DNA of 64,000 bases from Luteibacter sp. (GTDB taxonomy: Bacteria; Pseudomonadota; Gammaproteobacteria; Xanthomonadales; Rhodanobacteraceae), in contig NZ_WNDO01000002.1 of NCBI RefSeq assembly GCF_009912395.1, forward strand, positions 1-64,000. Reading direction: 5' to 3'. Position numbers and translations under genes: made by a program. The number at the start of each line of letters is the position of its first letter. Position 1 is the first letter of the stretch. The notes under the pieces are model-generated. The model was given only the letters and a program-made list of their open reading frames with translations. It did no database searches and was not told the origin of the DNA. This document shows positions 52,902-61,365 of this stretch, one piece after another.

Positions 52902-53303
52902 TTAAGCCGCTTCCATGGCCTGCATGGCTGCCCTGGCCAGGAACCCAGAGCGCGTTTCGCCGTGGCGCTCGGCATACGCATCGATGGCGTTGAGTAGACG
53001 GTCAGGTACCGTGATATTCACGCGTACGGCCTTGGTGCTGAGTTTGGAAAGATCGACGTTCGCGAGCGCCCACGTCCAGCCCTGAAAGTCGGGCAGGCCG
53101 CGAAGTGCTTCGAGAGAGGACGCCTTGGGCGGCACCTTGCCTTCCTCGATGGCATGGTCGAGAAACAGCAGGATAGCTTCTTCTGTATTGGCTACCGCCT
53201 CATCGAGGGTGTCGCCTGCGCTGAAGCAACCGGGGAGGTCGGGTACGACCACACCATAGGCCGTGTTGTCCGTGCCAAGTTCGATCGCGATGGGATAGCG
53301 CAT
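52902..53303 (-). CDS. hicB: HicB-family antitoxin
   Basis: This is a 133-residue antitoxin. The N-terminal partial RNase-H fold has AYGVVVPDLPGCFSAGDTLD with EAVANTEEAI, which binds HicA. The C-terminal ribbon-helix-helix (VRVNITVPDRLLNAIDAYAE) binds the operon promoter. The toxin gene lies upstream (5') with a 34-bp gap, the common hicAB order. Confidence 0.93.
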   Translation of the reverse strand: MRYPIAIELGTDNTAYGVVVPDLPGCFSAGDTLDEAVANTEEAILLFLDHAIEEGKVPPKASSLEALRGLPDFQGWTWALANVDLSKLSTKAVRVNITVPDRLLNAIDAYAERHGETRSGFLARAAMQAMEAA

Positions 53304-53337
53304 GGTGTTCTGGCTCCAGACCAGGGAAGGAAATCCT

Positions 53338-53517
53338 TCAGGGAATTCCGGCTTGCCTCTTGATCGCGGCGACCAAGCCTTTGCCGAGGTCCTTCTTTGG
53401 GTGAGGGACGATCACCGTCGTACCGCTCATGTTTCGCAGCTTGTGATGGCTTCCCCTGATGCTGACAACGTAGAACCCGTTGATTCTCAGCAGTCTTATC
53501 AGGTCGTTAGAGTTCAT
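53338..53517 (-). CDS. hicA: HicA-family mRNA interferase toxin
   Basis: This is a 59-residue toxin with the double-stranded-RNA-binding-like fold. The catalytic histidine is in SIRGSHHKLRN, and TVIVPHPKKDLGKGLVAAI is the conserved C-terminal part. It cleaves mRNA during translation. Start at 53517 (MNSNDLIRLL) is the family N-terminus; the frame extends to 53535 without conservation. Confidence 0.92.
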   Translation of the reverse strand: MNSNDLIRLLRINGFYVVSIRGSHHKLRNMSGTTVIVPHPKKDLGKGLVAAIKRQAGIP

Positions 53518-53733
53518 TGTGTGTACGATACGCACTGGGTGTCAACATCCACGCCAGGGGGATTCGTGTCACCAGGCCCGATGTCGGCGCGGAGCCATGT
53601 CCTCCTCGGCCACTGCCTGCGACATCCATGCCCGTGTCGGTAAGTCCCCGGGCGCGGCAAGTTGCCGCTCTCTCCATACCGATTCGGTGACGCATGCCAT
53701 GATCCCAACCCTGATCCGGACTCCAGGTGTCGG

Positions 53734-54087
53734 TTGAACGCAGGTGCGCGACGGTCGTTAGCATGGTTGGCGTGGCTGGCCCTTGGCCTCGCGCTGGTCG
53801 TGCCCGTGGCCTCGCGTATACACGTCGCCTTGGATCCCTTGGCACACCTCGGTGCCTGGTGTTTCGCGCAGGGCGACCGGCACGCGGGGCCAGCGGAGGC
53901 GCCTGGTGTCCCCGATGCGTGTGGCTACTGTGTCTGGTTGGCCCAAGGATTCTGGGCGTCGGGCGGTACCTGGATGGGGTGGCTCGTCGCGTCATCGCCT
54001 TCGTCATCGGCATGGATCTCTCCCGATGTGGCCTTGTCCGGCGCGACACCGTTTCGCGCCCAAAGCAGAGGGCCACCTCGCACCTGA
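53734..54087 (+). CDS. DUF2946-like small membrane protein
   Basis: This is a protein of about 117 residues with one N-terminal helix (LAWLAWLALGLALVVPVA), a His/Cys segment (LGAWCFAQGDRH, then PDACGYCVWLAQGFW) and a proline-rich tail. DUF2946 proteins often accompany copper-linked TonB or PepSY genes, as here. There is no in-frame ATG, so a TTG start near 53734 (or 53662) is assumed. The cysteine pair GYC may bind metal. Confidence 0.62.
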   Translation: MNAGARRSLAWLAWLALGLALVVPVASRIHVALDPLAHLGAWCFAQGDRHAGPAEAPGVPDACGYCVWLAQGFWASGGTWMGWLVASSPSSSAWISPDVALSGATPFRAQSRGPPRT

Positions 54088-54149
54088 CATGTGTTTGTCC
54101 ACGCACCGGCGCCCCGCGCCGGCACACATGCTTGTGCAAGGAATTCCCC

Positions 54150-55538
54150 ATGGTTTCCACGAAGGCGCACTCGTCGCGAGGTGCGCGCTACCGCATGGTC
54201 TGGCGGTGGCATTTCTATGCCGGACTGTTCTGCCTTCCCTTTATCGTCTGGCTGGCGACGACGGGCATGATCTATCTCTTCAAGCCGCAGGTGGAACCCT
54301 GGCTGGAACGGGACTTTGCACACGTCGCCAGCGGTCCGGCGCTGCCACCCTCTCGGCAGGTGACGGCCGCGCTGGCCGCGGTGCCGGGTGGTGTGCTCAA
54401 TGCCTATGAACTGCCGGTCACGGCGGATCAGGCAACGCGCGTACTGGTGGGCAAGGGTGCGCAGGTCATCCGCGTGTTCGTCGATCCATCGACAGCCCGC
54501 GTGTTGCACGTGGTGGATGAGGACGACCGTTTCATGCGTGTCATCTTCTATTTGCACGGCGAACTGATGGCAGGCACGCCGGGGTCGATGCTCGTGGAGC
54601 TGGCGGCGTCCTGGACCATCGTCATGCTGCTGACGGGCCTGTATCTCTGGTGGCCGCGGGATGCACGCATCCGTGGCGTGCTGGTCCCTCGCCTGACGAG
54701 TGGTCGACGTGTTTTCTGGCGCGACCTGCATGCGGTGACGGGCGTGTGGATCTCCGCGATGGCATTGACCCTCTTGTTGTCCGGATTGCCATGGGCCAAG
54801 TCATGGGGCGGATTGCTCAGGGATGTTCGACAGGTCTATGCGCAGGCGACGGTCGTGCAGGACTGGACCACCGGCAGTGCGGCCGAACACCGGGCCAACC
54901 GGGAGGCGAACACGCCGGTGATGGACGAGCATGCGCAGCACATGGGTATGGCGGGGATGGCTGGCATGGCAGGGCCGATGGTGTCCGATGACACGCCGCT
55001 GGACCGGATCGTCCCTTCGGTGACGGCCTTGGGCTGGCCCGCGCCTGTCTTGATCAGCCCTCCATCGAAGCGCGTGGCGTCATGGTCGGTGCGTTCGGAT
55101 ACGCAGAATCGACCGAAACGCCTCGAAGCGCGGATCGATCCGTCGACCGGCGAGGTCGGTGTCATCACTCGCTTCCAGGATCGTCCGTTTCTCGATCGCC
55201 TCGTCGGTTACGGCGTCGCCATCCACGAAGGCCAGCTGTTCGGCCCGCTGAACCAGGTGCTTGGCGTGGTGACGGGGCTGGGTCTGCTCACGATGTCGGT
55301 AAGTGTGGTGGTTCTCTGGTGGCGGCGTCGACCCCTTGGCCGCCTCGGCGCCCCTGCACCGCATCGGGACGCACGCATGGCCGGCGTATTGATTGCGGTA
55401 GTCGTGCTCCTGGGCATGTTCCTTCCCTTGTTCGGAGCGAGCCTGCTCGTCGTGCTAACCCTGGAGCGCTGGGTATTGAGCCGCTGGCATGGCGGCAGGG
55501 AGTTTCTGGGCCTGCCTGTGACCTCGACCAACCGGTGA
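54150..55538 (+). CDS. PepSY-associated membrane protein with Met/His-rich loop
   Basis: This is a 462-residue protein of the PepSY_TM family. Helices are at about residues 20-43, 148-168, 195-215, 370-393 and 410-440. The periplasmic loop after helix 3 carries HAQHMGMAGMAGMAG (residues about 261-275), a methionine/histidine array like those in copper proteins. Members assist metal-siderophore reduction or copper handling at the inner membrane. The preceding DUF2946-like gene supports a metal role. The gene ends 12 bp before a convergent gene. Confidence 0.85.
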   Translation: MVSTKAHSSRGARYRMVWRWHFYAGLFCLPFIVWLATTGMIYLFKPQVEPWLERDFAHVASGPALPPSRQVTAALAAVPGGVLNAYELPVTADQATRVLVGKGAQVIRVFVDPSTARVLHVVDEDDRFMRVIFYLHGELMAGTPGSMLVELAASWTIVMLLTGLYLWWPRDARIRGVLVPRLTSGRRVFWRDLHAVTGVWISAMALTLLLSGLPWAKSWGGLLRDVRQVYAQATVVQDWTTGSAAEHRANREANTPVMDEHAQHMGMAGMAGMAGPMVSDDTPLDRIVPSVTALGWPAPVLISPPSKRVASWSVRSDTQNRPKRLEARIDPSTGEVGVITRFQDRPFLDRLVGYGVAIHEGQLFGPLNQVLGVVTGLGLLTMSVSVVVLWWRRRPLGRLGAPAPHRDARMAGVLIAVVVLLGMFLPLFGASLLVVLTLERWVLSRWHGGREFLGLPVTSTNR

Positions 55539-55549
55539 CGCATGCCCGA

Positions 55550-56542
55550 TCAGCGTGTTTCAGGGCAGGTGACCGTGTGCAGGCTCAACCGGTGGTCTTT
55601 CTCGGTCGCGACGACATAACGGTTGTCCGCGACGCGAGCGGCCATGGCGGAGGTGCCAGCGCAGGTATCCTGCTCCCAGAAATCGTTGCTGTTCACGAGC
55701 AACGTGACGACGATGGCTTTCACCGCCGGATGCGAACGTAGGTCAGGCGAAGAAAGCCCCATGCCTGCAGTGAGTGCCGCCGCGCAGAGAAGGACGGGGC
55801 GAAGCATGTTCGCGCACAGTGCGATCAGGTACCGGTCCGGTGCGTTGGACACCTTTTCGCGGATCATCCGGATGAAGGACCGAATCATGGCCGGGATCAG
55901 GACGATGCCGCCGATGATCGCCGCGATCGTCGCCCATGCGATGGGCAGGTGTGCCACGGTGAGCAGGGCGAGCGAGGTCGGGAACTTCGACGGGTCTTCG
56001 TCCGTCAACCGGGCCAGCATCTGGCGTGCCATGCCCAGTGCGATGGCCGCCACGATCGTCGCCACGGCCGCCTTGAGCCATTTGCCCAGCGATTTGCCCC
56101 ACGACCAGCGCATGACGCCGAAGCCCATGAAACAGATGTCGACAAGGGCTACGGCGATGCCGATGGTCCCGACGATGTCGGTGGCATGCTTCAAGCCGTC
56201 AACGGGTAGTCCGAACAGGGGGCTGACGATGACGGCAATCGCGAACAGAGCGAAGAGCTGCCATGCCAGGCGCACCGTGTTGCCGGGCGTGGTCGCATGC
56301 CTGGCCCGGCGACGCCAGAGGCGCGAATGTGCCTTGAGGAAGAAAGATGCCTTTCCGAAGTCGTTACGCGCATCGGCCAGCAGTTTCGTGAAGCCTGCCT
56401 TGGCACCTGTGCAGCACAGGGCCATCAGGCCAATGCCTGCGAGGAATTTGCCAATGAATGGATCGATCCTTGTCAGCAAAGAGCCAAGCAACATCAAGCC
56501 CAGGCTGATGGCGGCGGAGCGATGCTGAAGTAACGACTTCAT
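55550..56542 (-). CDS. Multi-pass membrane protein of unknown function
   Basis: This is a 330-residue protein with about six helices: two near the N-terminus (SAAISLGLMLLGSLLTRI, IGKFLAGIGLMALCC), then groups at 90-145, 155-172, 190-215 and 235-260. A periplasmic C-terminus has two cysteines (EQDTCAGTSAM, HTVTCPETR). It is not an ArsB or ACR3 homologue despite lying next to the ars genes. Function unknown. Confidence 0.65.
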   Translation of the reverse strand: MKSLLQHRSAAISLGLMLLGSLLTRIDPFIGKFLAGIGLMALCCTGAKAGFTKLLADARNDFGKASFFLKAHSRLWRRRARHATTPGNTVRLAWQLFALFAIAVIVSPLFGLPVDGLKHATDIVGTIGIAVALVDICFMGFGVMRWSWGKSLGKWLKAAVATIVAAIALGMARQMLARLTDEDPSKFPTSLALLTVAHLPIAWATIAAIIGGIVLIPAMIRSFIRMIREKVSNAPDRYLIALCANMLRPVLLCAAALTAGMGLSSPDLRSHPAVKAIVVTLLVNSNDFWEQDTCAGTSAMAARVADNRYVVATEKDHRLSLHTVTCPETR

Positions 56543-56701
56543 GGTGAAAGCCTTCCCGCGGGTGACGGCCTCATGGGCCGGCGTCCGCGTTACGCGGCTG
56601 CGCGGCCATCATGGAGTACGCCGGTCTCCCGGACTGAGATTTTCGATCGGCGGTAGCGAGGCTTTATTGTTGGCTCCGGAACAGGGCGTTTCTCGGGCGG
56701 G

Positions 56702-57103
56702 CTATCGCGGATGAATCACCTCCCCATCCTCCTTCGTGAATGCCGTCGCCAGTGCCGGCAGGATATCCAGCACGATTTCCGACGGTCGGCACAGGCGCGT
56801 TCCGCGACCGGTCACGACGAAGGGGCGATTGATGAGAATAGGGTGGGCCATCATCGCATCGAGCAGTCGATCGTCGGAGGTCTCGGGCGCGTCGAGCCCG
56901 AGCGTGGCGAACGGCGTGCCTTTTTCCCGTACTGCATTGCGCACCGTCAGGCCGGCATCACGGATCAGGTGGATGAGCGTCGCGCGATCCGGTGGGTTGG
57001 TCAGGTATTCGATCACTATGGGTTCGATGCCCATGTGGCGCAGCAGTGCGAGCGCGTTGCGCGACGTACCGCAGGAAGGATTGTGATAGATGATGGCTTG
57101 CAT
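56702..57103 (-). CDS. arsC: Arsenate reductase, glutaredoxin-dependent
   Basis: This is a 133-residue ArsC. The catalytic cysteine is in HNPSCGTSRNALAL (residue 11), and the three arginines that stabilise arsenite-thiol are represented in TVRNAVREKG, INRPFVVTGRGTRLCRPSE. It reduces arsenate to arsenite using glutathione and glutaredoxin. It follows arsH by 2 bp. No arsenite efflux gene is in the cluster. Confidence 0.93.
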   Translation of the reverse strand: MQAIIYHNPSCGTSRNALALLRHMGIEPIVIEYLTNPPDRATLIHLIRDAGLTVRNAVREKGTPFATLGLDAPETSDDRLLDAMMAHPILINRPFVVTGRGTRLCRPSEIVLDILPALATAFTKEDGEVIHPR

Positions 57104-57105
57104 GT

Positions 57106-57843
57106 TCAGGCCCGCGATTCGGAGGCGGAAGGTTCGACGACGCGTGCCGCGTCAGCGAGGGCGTGGGCTTCCATCGCACCCTTGCGTTCGCTGTAACGGT
57201 CCACGAGATAGTCAGACCTTCCACGGACGAGATAGGTGAACTTCACGAGCTCCTCCATCACATCCACCACGCGATCGTAGAAGGCAGACGGTTTCATGCG
57301 TCCCTCGCCATCGAATTCCTGCCAGGCCTTCGGCACCGACGACTGGTTGGGAATCGTGACCATGCGCATCCAGCGCCCAAGGACCCGAAGCGTGTTGACG
57401 ACATTGAACGATTGCGATCCCCCGCAAACCTGGAGCACCGCAAGCGTGCGACCTTGGGTTGGACGGACACTGCCTTCCTCAAGAGGCAGCCAGTCGATTT
57501 GATTCTTGAAGACGCCTGTGACGGTTCCGTGCCGCTCGGGACTCACCCAGACCTGTCCCTCGGACCACGTGGAGAGGGCGCGTAACTCGCGGACCTTCGG
57601 ATGGTCCGGGGCGACGCTGTCCAGCATCGGTAACGTGGCCGGGTCGAAAACGCGTGTGTCGGCACCGAGATGCTGAAGAATGCGCTCGGCCTCCAGTGCC
57701 AGTTTGCGGCTGAAGGATTGGGGGCGCAACGAACCGTAGAGCAGGAGGATGCGAGGCGGGTGGCCCGGATCGTCGATGGTCGATAGTCGCTCCGGTCGAG
57801 GAGCGGGAAGGTCGTGAGTGAGATGGGGCAGGTTGGTCGCCAT
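57106..57843 (-). CDS. arsH: Organoarsenical oxidase/flavoprotein ArsH
   Basis: This is a 245-residue NADPH-dependent FMN reductase. The FMN phosphate loop is [20 protein letters not shown] near residue 33, and [18 protein letters not shown] is the conserved flavin-isoalloxazine segment. ArsH oxidises trivalent methyl- or aryl-arsenicals and handles quinones. It is first in the arsH-arsC unit and divergent from arsR. Confidence 0.94.
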   Translation of the reverse strand: MATNLPHLTHDLPAPRPERLSTIDDPGHPPRILLLYGSLRPQSFSRKLALEAERILQHLGADTRVFDPATLPMLDSVAPDHPKVRELRALSTWSEGQVWVSPERHGTVTGVFKNQIDWLPLEEGSVRPTQGRTLAVLQVCGGSQSFNVVNTLRVLGRWMRMVTIPNQSSVPKAWQEFDGEGRMKPSAFYDRVVDVMEELVKFTYLVRGRSDYLVDRYSERKGAMEAHALADAARVVEPSASESRA

Positions 57844-57868
57844 GTCGGTTCCGCGAATTGCTTTAATT

Positions 57869-57899
57869 CGATAATTCTAACAATATAGAAATGTTATCG
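57869..57899. promoter_or_regulatory. Probable ArsR operator/promoter region
   Basis: An AT-rich inverted repeat, CGATAATTCTA ... TAGAAATGTTATCG, lies 26 bp upstream of arsH in the divergent arsH-arsR gap. The half-sites align with a three-base bulge. This fits an ArsR operator overlapping the arsH promoter. Confidence 0.6.
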
Positions 57900-58051
57900 C
57901 CAATCGTTCCGGTACGTTGCCATGCTTACGGCTATTTCATGAGGGGCCTCGTACTGACGACGCCCGTAATGCGGGTCACCCTGGCGGCACTTGCCTTGCG
58001 GTTGTCGCCATGATCGAAGGTGGAGGTAGTGGTTTGTTAAGCTGCCTGGGT

Positions 58052-58408
58052 ATGGAATCCGCCACGCTCCCTTCGCCGCTCACGACTCCCGACGCCATCA
58101 AGGCGTTCGCCGCCCTTGCACAGGAAAGCCGACTGGCGATTTTTCGACTGCTTGTCGAGCATGCGCCCGAGGGGCTGGCGGCTGGAGCCATCGGTGAAGC
58201 CTTGGGTGTGCCGGCGGCGACGCTCTCCTTCCATCTGAAGGAATTGCTTCATGCGGGGCTGGTGACCAGTCGACAGGCCGGGCGTTTCGTTTACTACGCG
58301 CCAGTCCTGGGTACGGTGGATCGCCTGGTCGGATTTCTCACCGACAACTGTTGCGTGGCATCCGGGAACGACTGCGCGCCCAAGGGCAGCCCCCGGGCGC
58401 GTCGATGA
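58052..58408 (+). CDS. arsR: ArsR-family arsenic-responsive repressor
   Basis: This is a 118-residue winged-helix repressor. The recognition part is AIGEALGVPAATLSFHLKEL, followed by VTSRQAGRFVYYAPV. It lacks the N-terminal ELCVCDL metal site; instead, the C-terminus has DNCCVASGNDC, a cysteine arrangement like that of Acidithiobacillus-type ArsR that binds As(III). The start at 58052 begins the domain. It should repress arsH-arsC across the divergent gap. Confidence 0.9.
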   Translation: MESATLPSPLTTPDAIKAFAALAQESRLAIFRLLVEHAPEGLAAGAIGEALGVPAATLSFHLKELLHAGLVTSRQAGRFVYYAPVLGTVDRLVGFLTDNCCVASGNDCAPKGSPRARR

Positions 58409-58421
58409 ACCCGGCGACGAA

Positions 58422-58958
58422 CTATCGGACGGCCGCTTCGCGCGGCTTCCGGAACGTCAGCCACAATGCCGACAGCAGGAAGTAGAAGCCGCCGAAGGCA
58501 GCATAAGGTGCCAGGCCAGCGATATCCGGTGCCGTCTTGAAGGCCTGGATCGAAAACACCACGCCGGCCAGGGCGGATTGCGCGCCGCTGATCATCATGA
58601 AGGCCTGTCCGCCCAGCTTGCGCCGCTGGATGCCGACGCCTAGCTGGAACAGGCCCGAGAGCAGGGCCCATATGCCAAAGACCAGCACGCCGCCCGCATT
58701 GCCATGAAGGGCGAAGGCGAGCGCCATGCACGCGGCGGTGATGCCGCTGGTGATCGCATTGAATCGCTGCCCGGGATTCTCCTGGAGGCCGCCGCTGCGC
58801 CGGGCATCCAGGATGTTCGCGAAGGCGTCCCAGGCGGGATAGGCGACCAGCAGGACGCCTACGACCAGGGTGGGGGCGGCCCGGCAAAGAAAGGCCAGGG
58901 CGACCCAGGCGAAGGTGACGGCGGCGCGGAGGAAATAGAAATTCCGGAGCGAGTTCAT
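58422..58958 (-). CDS. DUF308-like membrane protein
   Basis: This is a 178-residue protein with six short helices and GGVLVFGIWALLSGLFQLGV in the middle, matching the HdeD/DUF308 pattern. It is divergent from a TetR regulator with two operator copies between them, so it is probably the repressor target. Start 58958 is preferred over 58991, since the latter would put the operator inside or at the start codon. Confidence 0.72.
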   Translation of the reverse strand: MNSLRNFYFLRAAVTFAWVALAFLCRAAPTLVVGVLLVAYPAWDAFANILDARRSGGLQENPGQRFNAITSGITAACMALAFALHGNAGGVLVFGIWALLSGLFQLGVGIQRRKLGGQAFMMISGAQSALAGVVFSIQAFKTAPDIAGLAPYAAFGGFYFLLSALWLTFRKPREAAVR

Positions 58959-58992
58959 GGATGGGGGGACCGTAATAGTGGGTATATTCAAC

Positions 58993-59006
58993 CTACCAGT
59001 AGGTAG
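58993..59006. promoter_or_regulatory. TetR operator copy 1
   Basis: CTACC-AGTA-GGTAG, a perfect half-site pair, lies 34 bp upstream of the DUF308-like gene. A second copy with the same half-sites lies 41 bp further on. Confidence 0.75.
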
Positions 59007-59047
59007 GTTTTTAGGTCAAGTGCCGCGCCATGACGCCATTCAGCCGC

Positions 59048-59061
59048 CTACCAGCTGGTAG
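59048..59061. promoter_or_regulatory. TetR operator copy 2
   Basis: CTACC-AGCT-GGTAG is a perfect 14-bp palindrome ending 10 bp before the tetR start. It shares both half-sites with copy 1, so one repressor dimer per site is expected and both divergent genes would be controlled. Confidence 0.78.
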
Positions 59062-59071
59062 AATCCCACCC

Positions 59072-59653
59072 ATGAGCACGCAGAAGAAATTGATCGACTC
59101 CGCCCGTCACCTGATCCAGACCCGTGGCTATAACGGCTTCAGCTACGCCGATGTCGCTGAAGAGGTGCAGGTGCGCAAGGCCAGCATCCATCACCATTTC
59201 CCGGCCAAGTCCGACCTGGCGCACGCCGTGGTGGAGGAATCCCGGGCGTTCTTCGTGGCCCAGGCCGAACGTCTCGCCCGGGAGGATTTCGACCCCGAGG
59301 AGCAATTGCGCTTCTACACGGGGTACTGGGAGAAATGCATCGCGGACGACTCCGCGCCGTTCTGTGTCGCCGGCATGCTCGCCAGCGAGCTGCCCACGTT
59401 GCCGGCGCCGCTGGCCGACAGCGTCCGGGCGCATTTTCGCGATCTCTCGAACTGGCTGGAAATCATCCTGACCAAGGGCGCGCAGAAGGGCTGCTTCGAG
59501 TTGCGCGGCTCGGCACGTCAGGAGGCGGAAGCGTTCATGGCCATCGTCTACGGCGCCATGCTGGCTGCGCGTGCCTATGGCGAGCCCAAGGTGTTTGCCG
59601 ATATCGCCGCCACCGGCCTTGGCAGGTTGATGCCTGCACGAAAGGCACGCTGA
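59072..59653 (+). CDS. TetR-family transcriptional regulator
   Basis: This is a 193-residue repressor. The helix-turn-helix is at about residues 25-48 (YADVAEEVQVRKASIHHHFP), followed by a ligand domain with FCVAGMLASELPTLP, typical of the YxaF/LmrA-like subgroup. ATG 59072 lies right after operator copy 2. It probably controls itself and the divergent DUF308-like gene. Confidence 0.92.
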   Translation: MSTQKKLIDSARHLIQTRGYNGFSYADVAEEVQVRKASIHHHFPAKSDLAHAVVEESRAFFVAQAERLAREDFDPEEQLRFYTGYWEKCIADDSAPFCVAGMLASELPTLPAPLADSVRAHFRDLSNWLEIILTKGAQKGCFELRGSARQEAEAFMAIVYGAMLAARAYGEPKVFADIAATGLGRLMPARKAR

Positions 59654-59656
59654 CCC

Positions 59657-60151
59657 TTATTTCAGCGCGTGATGCCCGTAGCTGAAGATACGGGTTGCGA
59701 GCCAGCCGTCGGCCGTCCGGTGCCAGAGGATCATGAATTTCGCGGCACCGAAGCATTCGCCGGTCTTGGTGTCGCAAAACGCCTGATTGCCTTCCTCGAG
59801 GGCGCCGTAGTCCTTGATGGGATAGATATCCAGGCTGCCCACGAGCTTGCGCCGGTACGTGCCGCAGACGTTCTGGCGGGTCTTGTCGAGGTAATCCTTG
59901 CTCGTCCAGCTGACGCCGCCGGTGTCGTGGTAGAACTCCAGTTTCGGGTCGAGGAAGGCCGCGTGCCGGTCGAGCTGGCCCGGAGCGTCGCAGGTGTTGA
60001 AGGCAGCGAAGAAGCGGGTGTCCAGGTCGGTGACGGTACGCACCAGCGCCGCCTGGGCAGCCGCTCCGTCGGAAGCTGAGTCCGCCGCTTGTGCCTGCAT
60101 GCAGGGTAGGGCAACCGTGAGGGCGATGGTGGCCCAAAGCGAAACGCGCAT
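59657..60151 (-). CDS. Exported SnoaL/DUF4440-like protein
   Basis: This is a 164-residue protein with a signal peptide (IALTVALPCMQAQAAD). The NTF2-like domain has DLDTRFFAAFNTCDAPGQLD, FLDPKLEFYHDTGG and WHRTADGWLATRIFSYGH. A second cysteine pair (FCDTKTGECFG) may form a disulfide. Function is unknown; family members are small-molecule isomerases or binding proteins. It is convergent with tetR, 3 bp apart. Confidence 0.82.
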   Translation of the reverse strand: MRVSLWATIALTVALPCMQAQAADSASDGAAAQAALVRTVTDLDTRFFAAFNTCDAPGQLDRHAAFLDPKLEFYHDTGGVSWTSKDYLDKTRQNVCGTYRRKLVGSLDIYPIKDYGALEEGNQAFCDTKTGECFGAAKFMILWHRTADGWLATRIFSYGHHALK

Positions 60152-60354
60152 CGTGGTGTCCTCCCCGGTGGTGGCGAGGTGATTATGGGAGCGCGCACGC
60201 GGCGAATTCATATGCCGGAAGTGCAGATGCCGAATGGGATGGGCGACGCCGGAGAATCCTGCACAAGCGTCGTGGAATCGTGCAGTATGGCTCGTGCTCG
60301 TCATTCGATAATGACGGCCGGTCATCATCCTGCCCAGACGATACGGCGTGCGAT

Positions 60355-61278
60355 ATGCATACGACGGACGACGCGGAATCCGCCTCCCATCGCGATACCC
60401 TCCGGTCATCCCTGGCCGCCCTTGTCTCGCGCTTCACGCCTGTCGATGGCGAGTACCCGATGCCGGGCATGCCTTCGCTCACGTTCTATCGGATCTCGCG
60501 TCCCTCCGAGCAATCCAAGGACATGAGCAAGGTGGCGCTCATCGTCGCGGTACAGGGGTCGAAAACCATCACGGCGGGCGACATATCGTTCGACTACAAT
60601 CCGGAGCACTACCTGCTTTCGTCGATCTCCATGCCGCTGGCGGGTAGCGTGAGGGAGGCCAGCCGTGAAATACCTTACCTTTCGCTGGTGCTGGAGCTAG
60701 ACCCCAAGCGTGTTGCCGATCTGCTCGCCTCGAATACCTTGCCACCGCCCGACGAAGCGCCGAGTTCCCTGGGTATCGGCAGGGGGAGGGTGACACTGGA
60801 ACTACTGGAAGCGATCTGGCGCCTCGTGAAGCTGCTGGACACGCCCAAGCACATTCCGTCACTGGCGCCGCTTGCCGAGCAGGAGGTCATCTACCGGCTG
60901 CTGATGGGTGCGCAGGGTGCGCGATTGCGCCAGTCGCTGATCGCCGATAGCCGCTCCTTCAAGATCTCCCGGGCCGTCGAATGGATCAAGGCACATTACG
61001 CCGAGCCCATCCGGATCGACGATCTCGCACGGCACGTCAGCATGAGCCTTTCGTCGCTGCACGAGCATTTCAAGGACACGACGACGCTCAGTCCATTGCA
61101 GTACCAGAAGCGGTTGCGCCTGTTCGAGGCGCGCAAGCTGCTGGTCAAGCGGGGAAACGACGTGCAGGTGGTTGCCTCCGAAGTGGGCTACGAGAATCCG
61201 TCGCAGTTCCATCGCGAGTACAAGCGACTGTTCGGCGCGACGCCGGCGCAGGACATGATCCGACTGCGCGCGGAGTAA
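60355..61278 (+). CDS. AraC-family transcriptional regulator
   Basis: This is a 307-residue activator. The N-terminal AraC_N domain (about 20-180) has a cupin-like effector pocket (LIVAVQGSKTITAGDISFDY). The C-terminal double helix-turn-helix includes IRIDDLARHVSMSLSSLHEH and DVQVVASEVGYENPSQFHRE. It lies 87 bp upstream of an aldo/keto reductase on the same strand, its likely target. ATG 60355 is the best start. Confidence 0.9.
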   Translation: MHTTDDAESASHRDTLRSSLAALVSRFTPVDGEYPMPGMPSLTFYRISRPSEQSKDMSKVALIVAVQGSKTITAGDISFDYNPEHYLLSSISMPLAGSVREASREIPYLSLVLELDPKRVADLLASNTLPPPDEAPSSLGIGRGRVTLELLEAIWRLVKLLDTPKHIPSLAPLAEQEVIYRLLMGAQGARLRQSLIADSRSFKISRAVEWIKAHYAEPIRIDDLARHVSMSLSSLHEHFKDTTTLSPLQYQKRLRLFEARKLLVKRGNDVQVVASEVGYENPSQFHREYKRLFGATPAQDMIRLRAE

Positions 61279-61365
61279 TCGTCAGTAAACGCGGCGGATC
61301 GGCCATTCGAGGGCGATTCGCCCCATCGATACTTCCTGGCACCGACATCCCACAAGGTGCCTTCC

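Noticed and set aside
55550-56542. Arsenite efflux pump in the ars cluster
   Set aside because: The helix pattern and length do not match ArsB or ACR3 and no conserved ACR3 cysteine motif is present.
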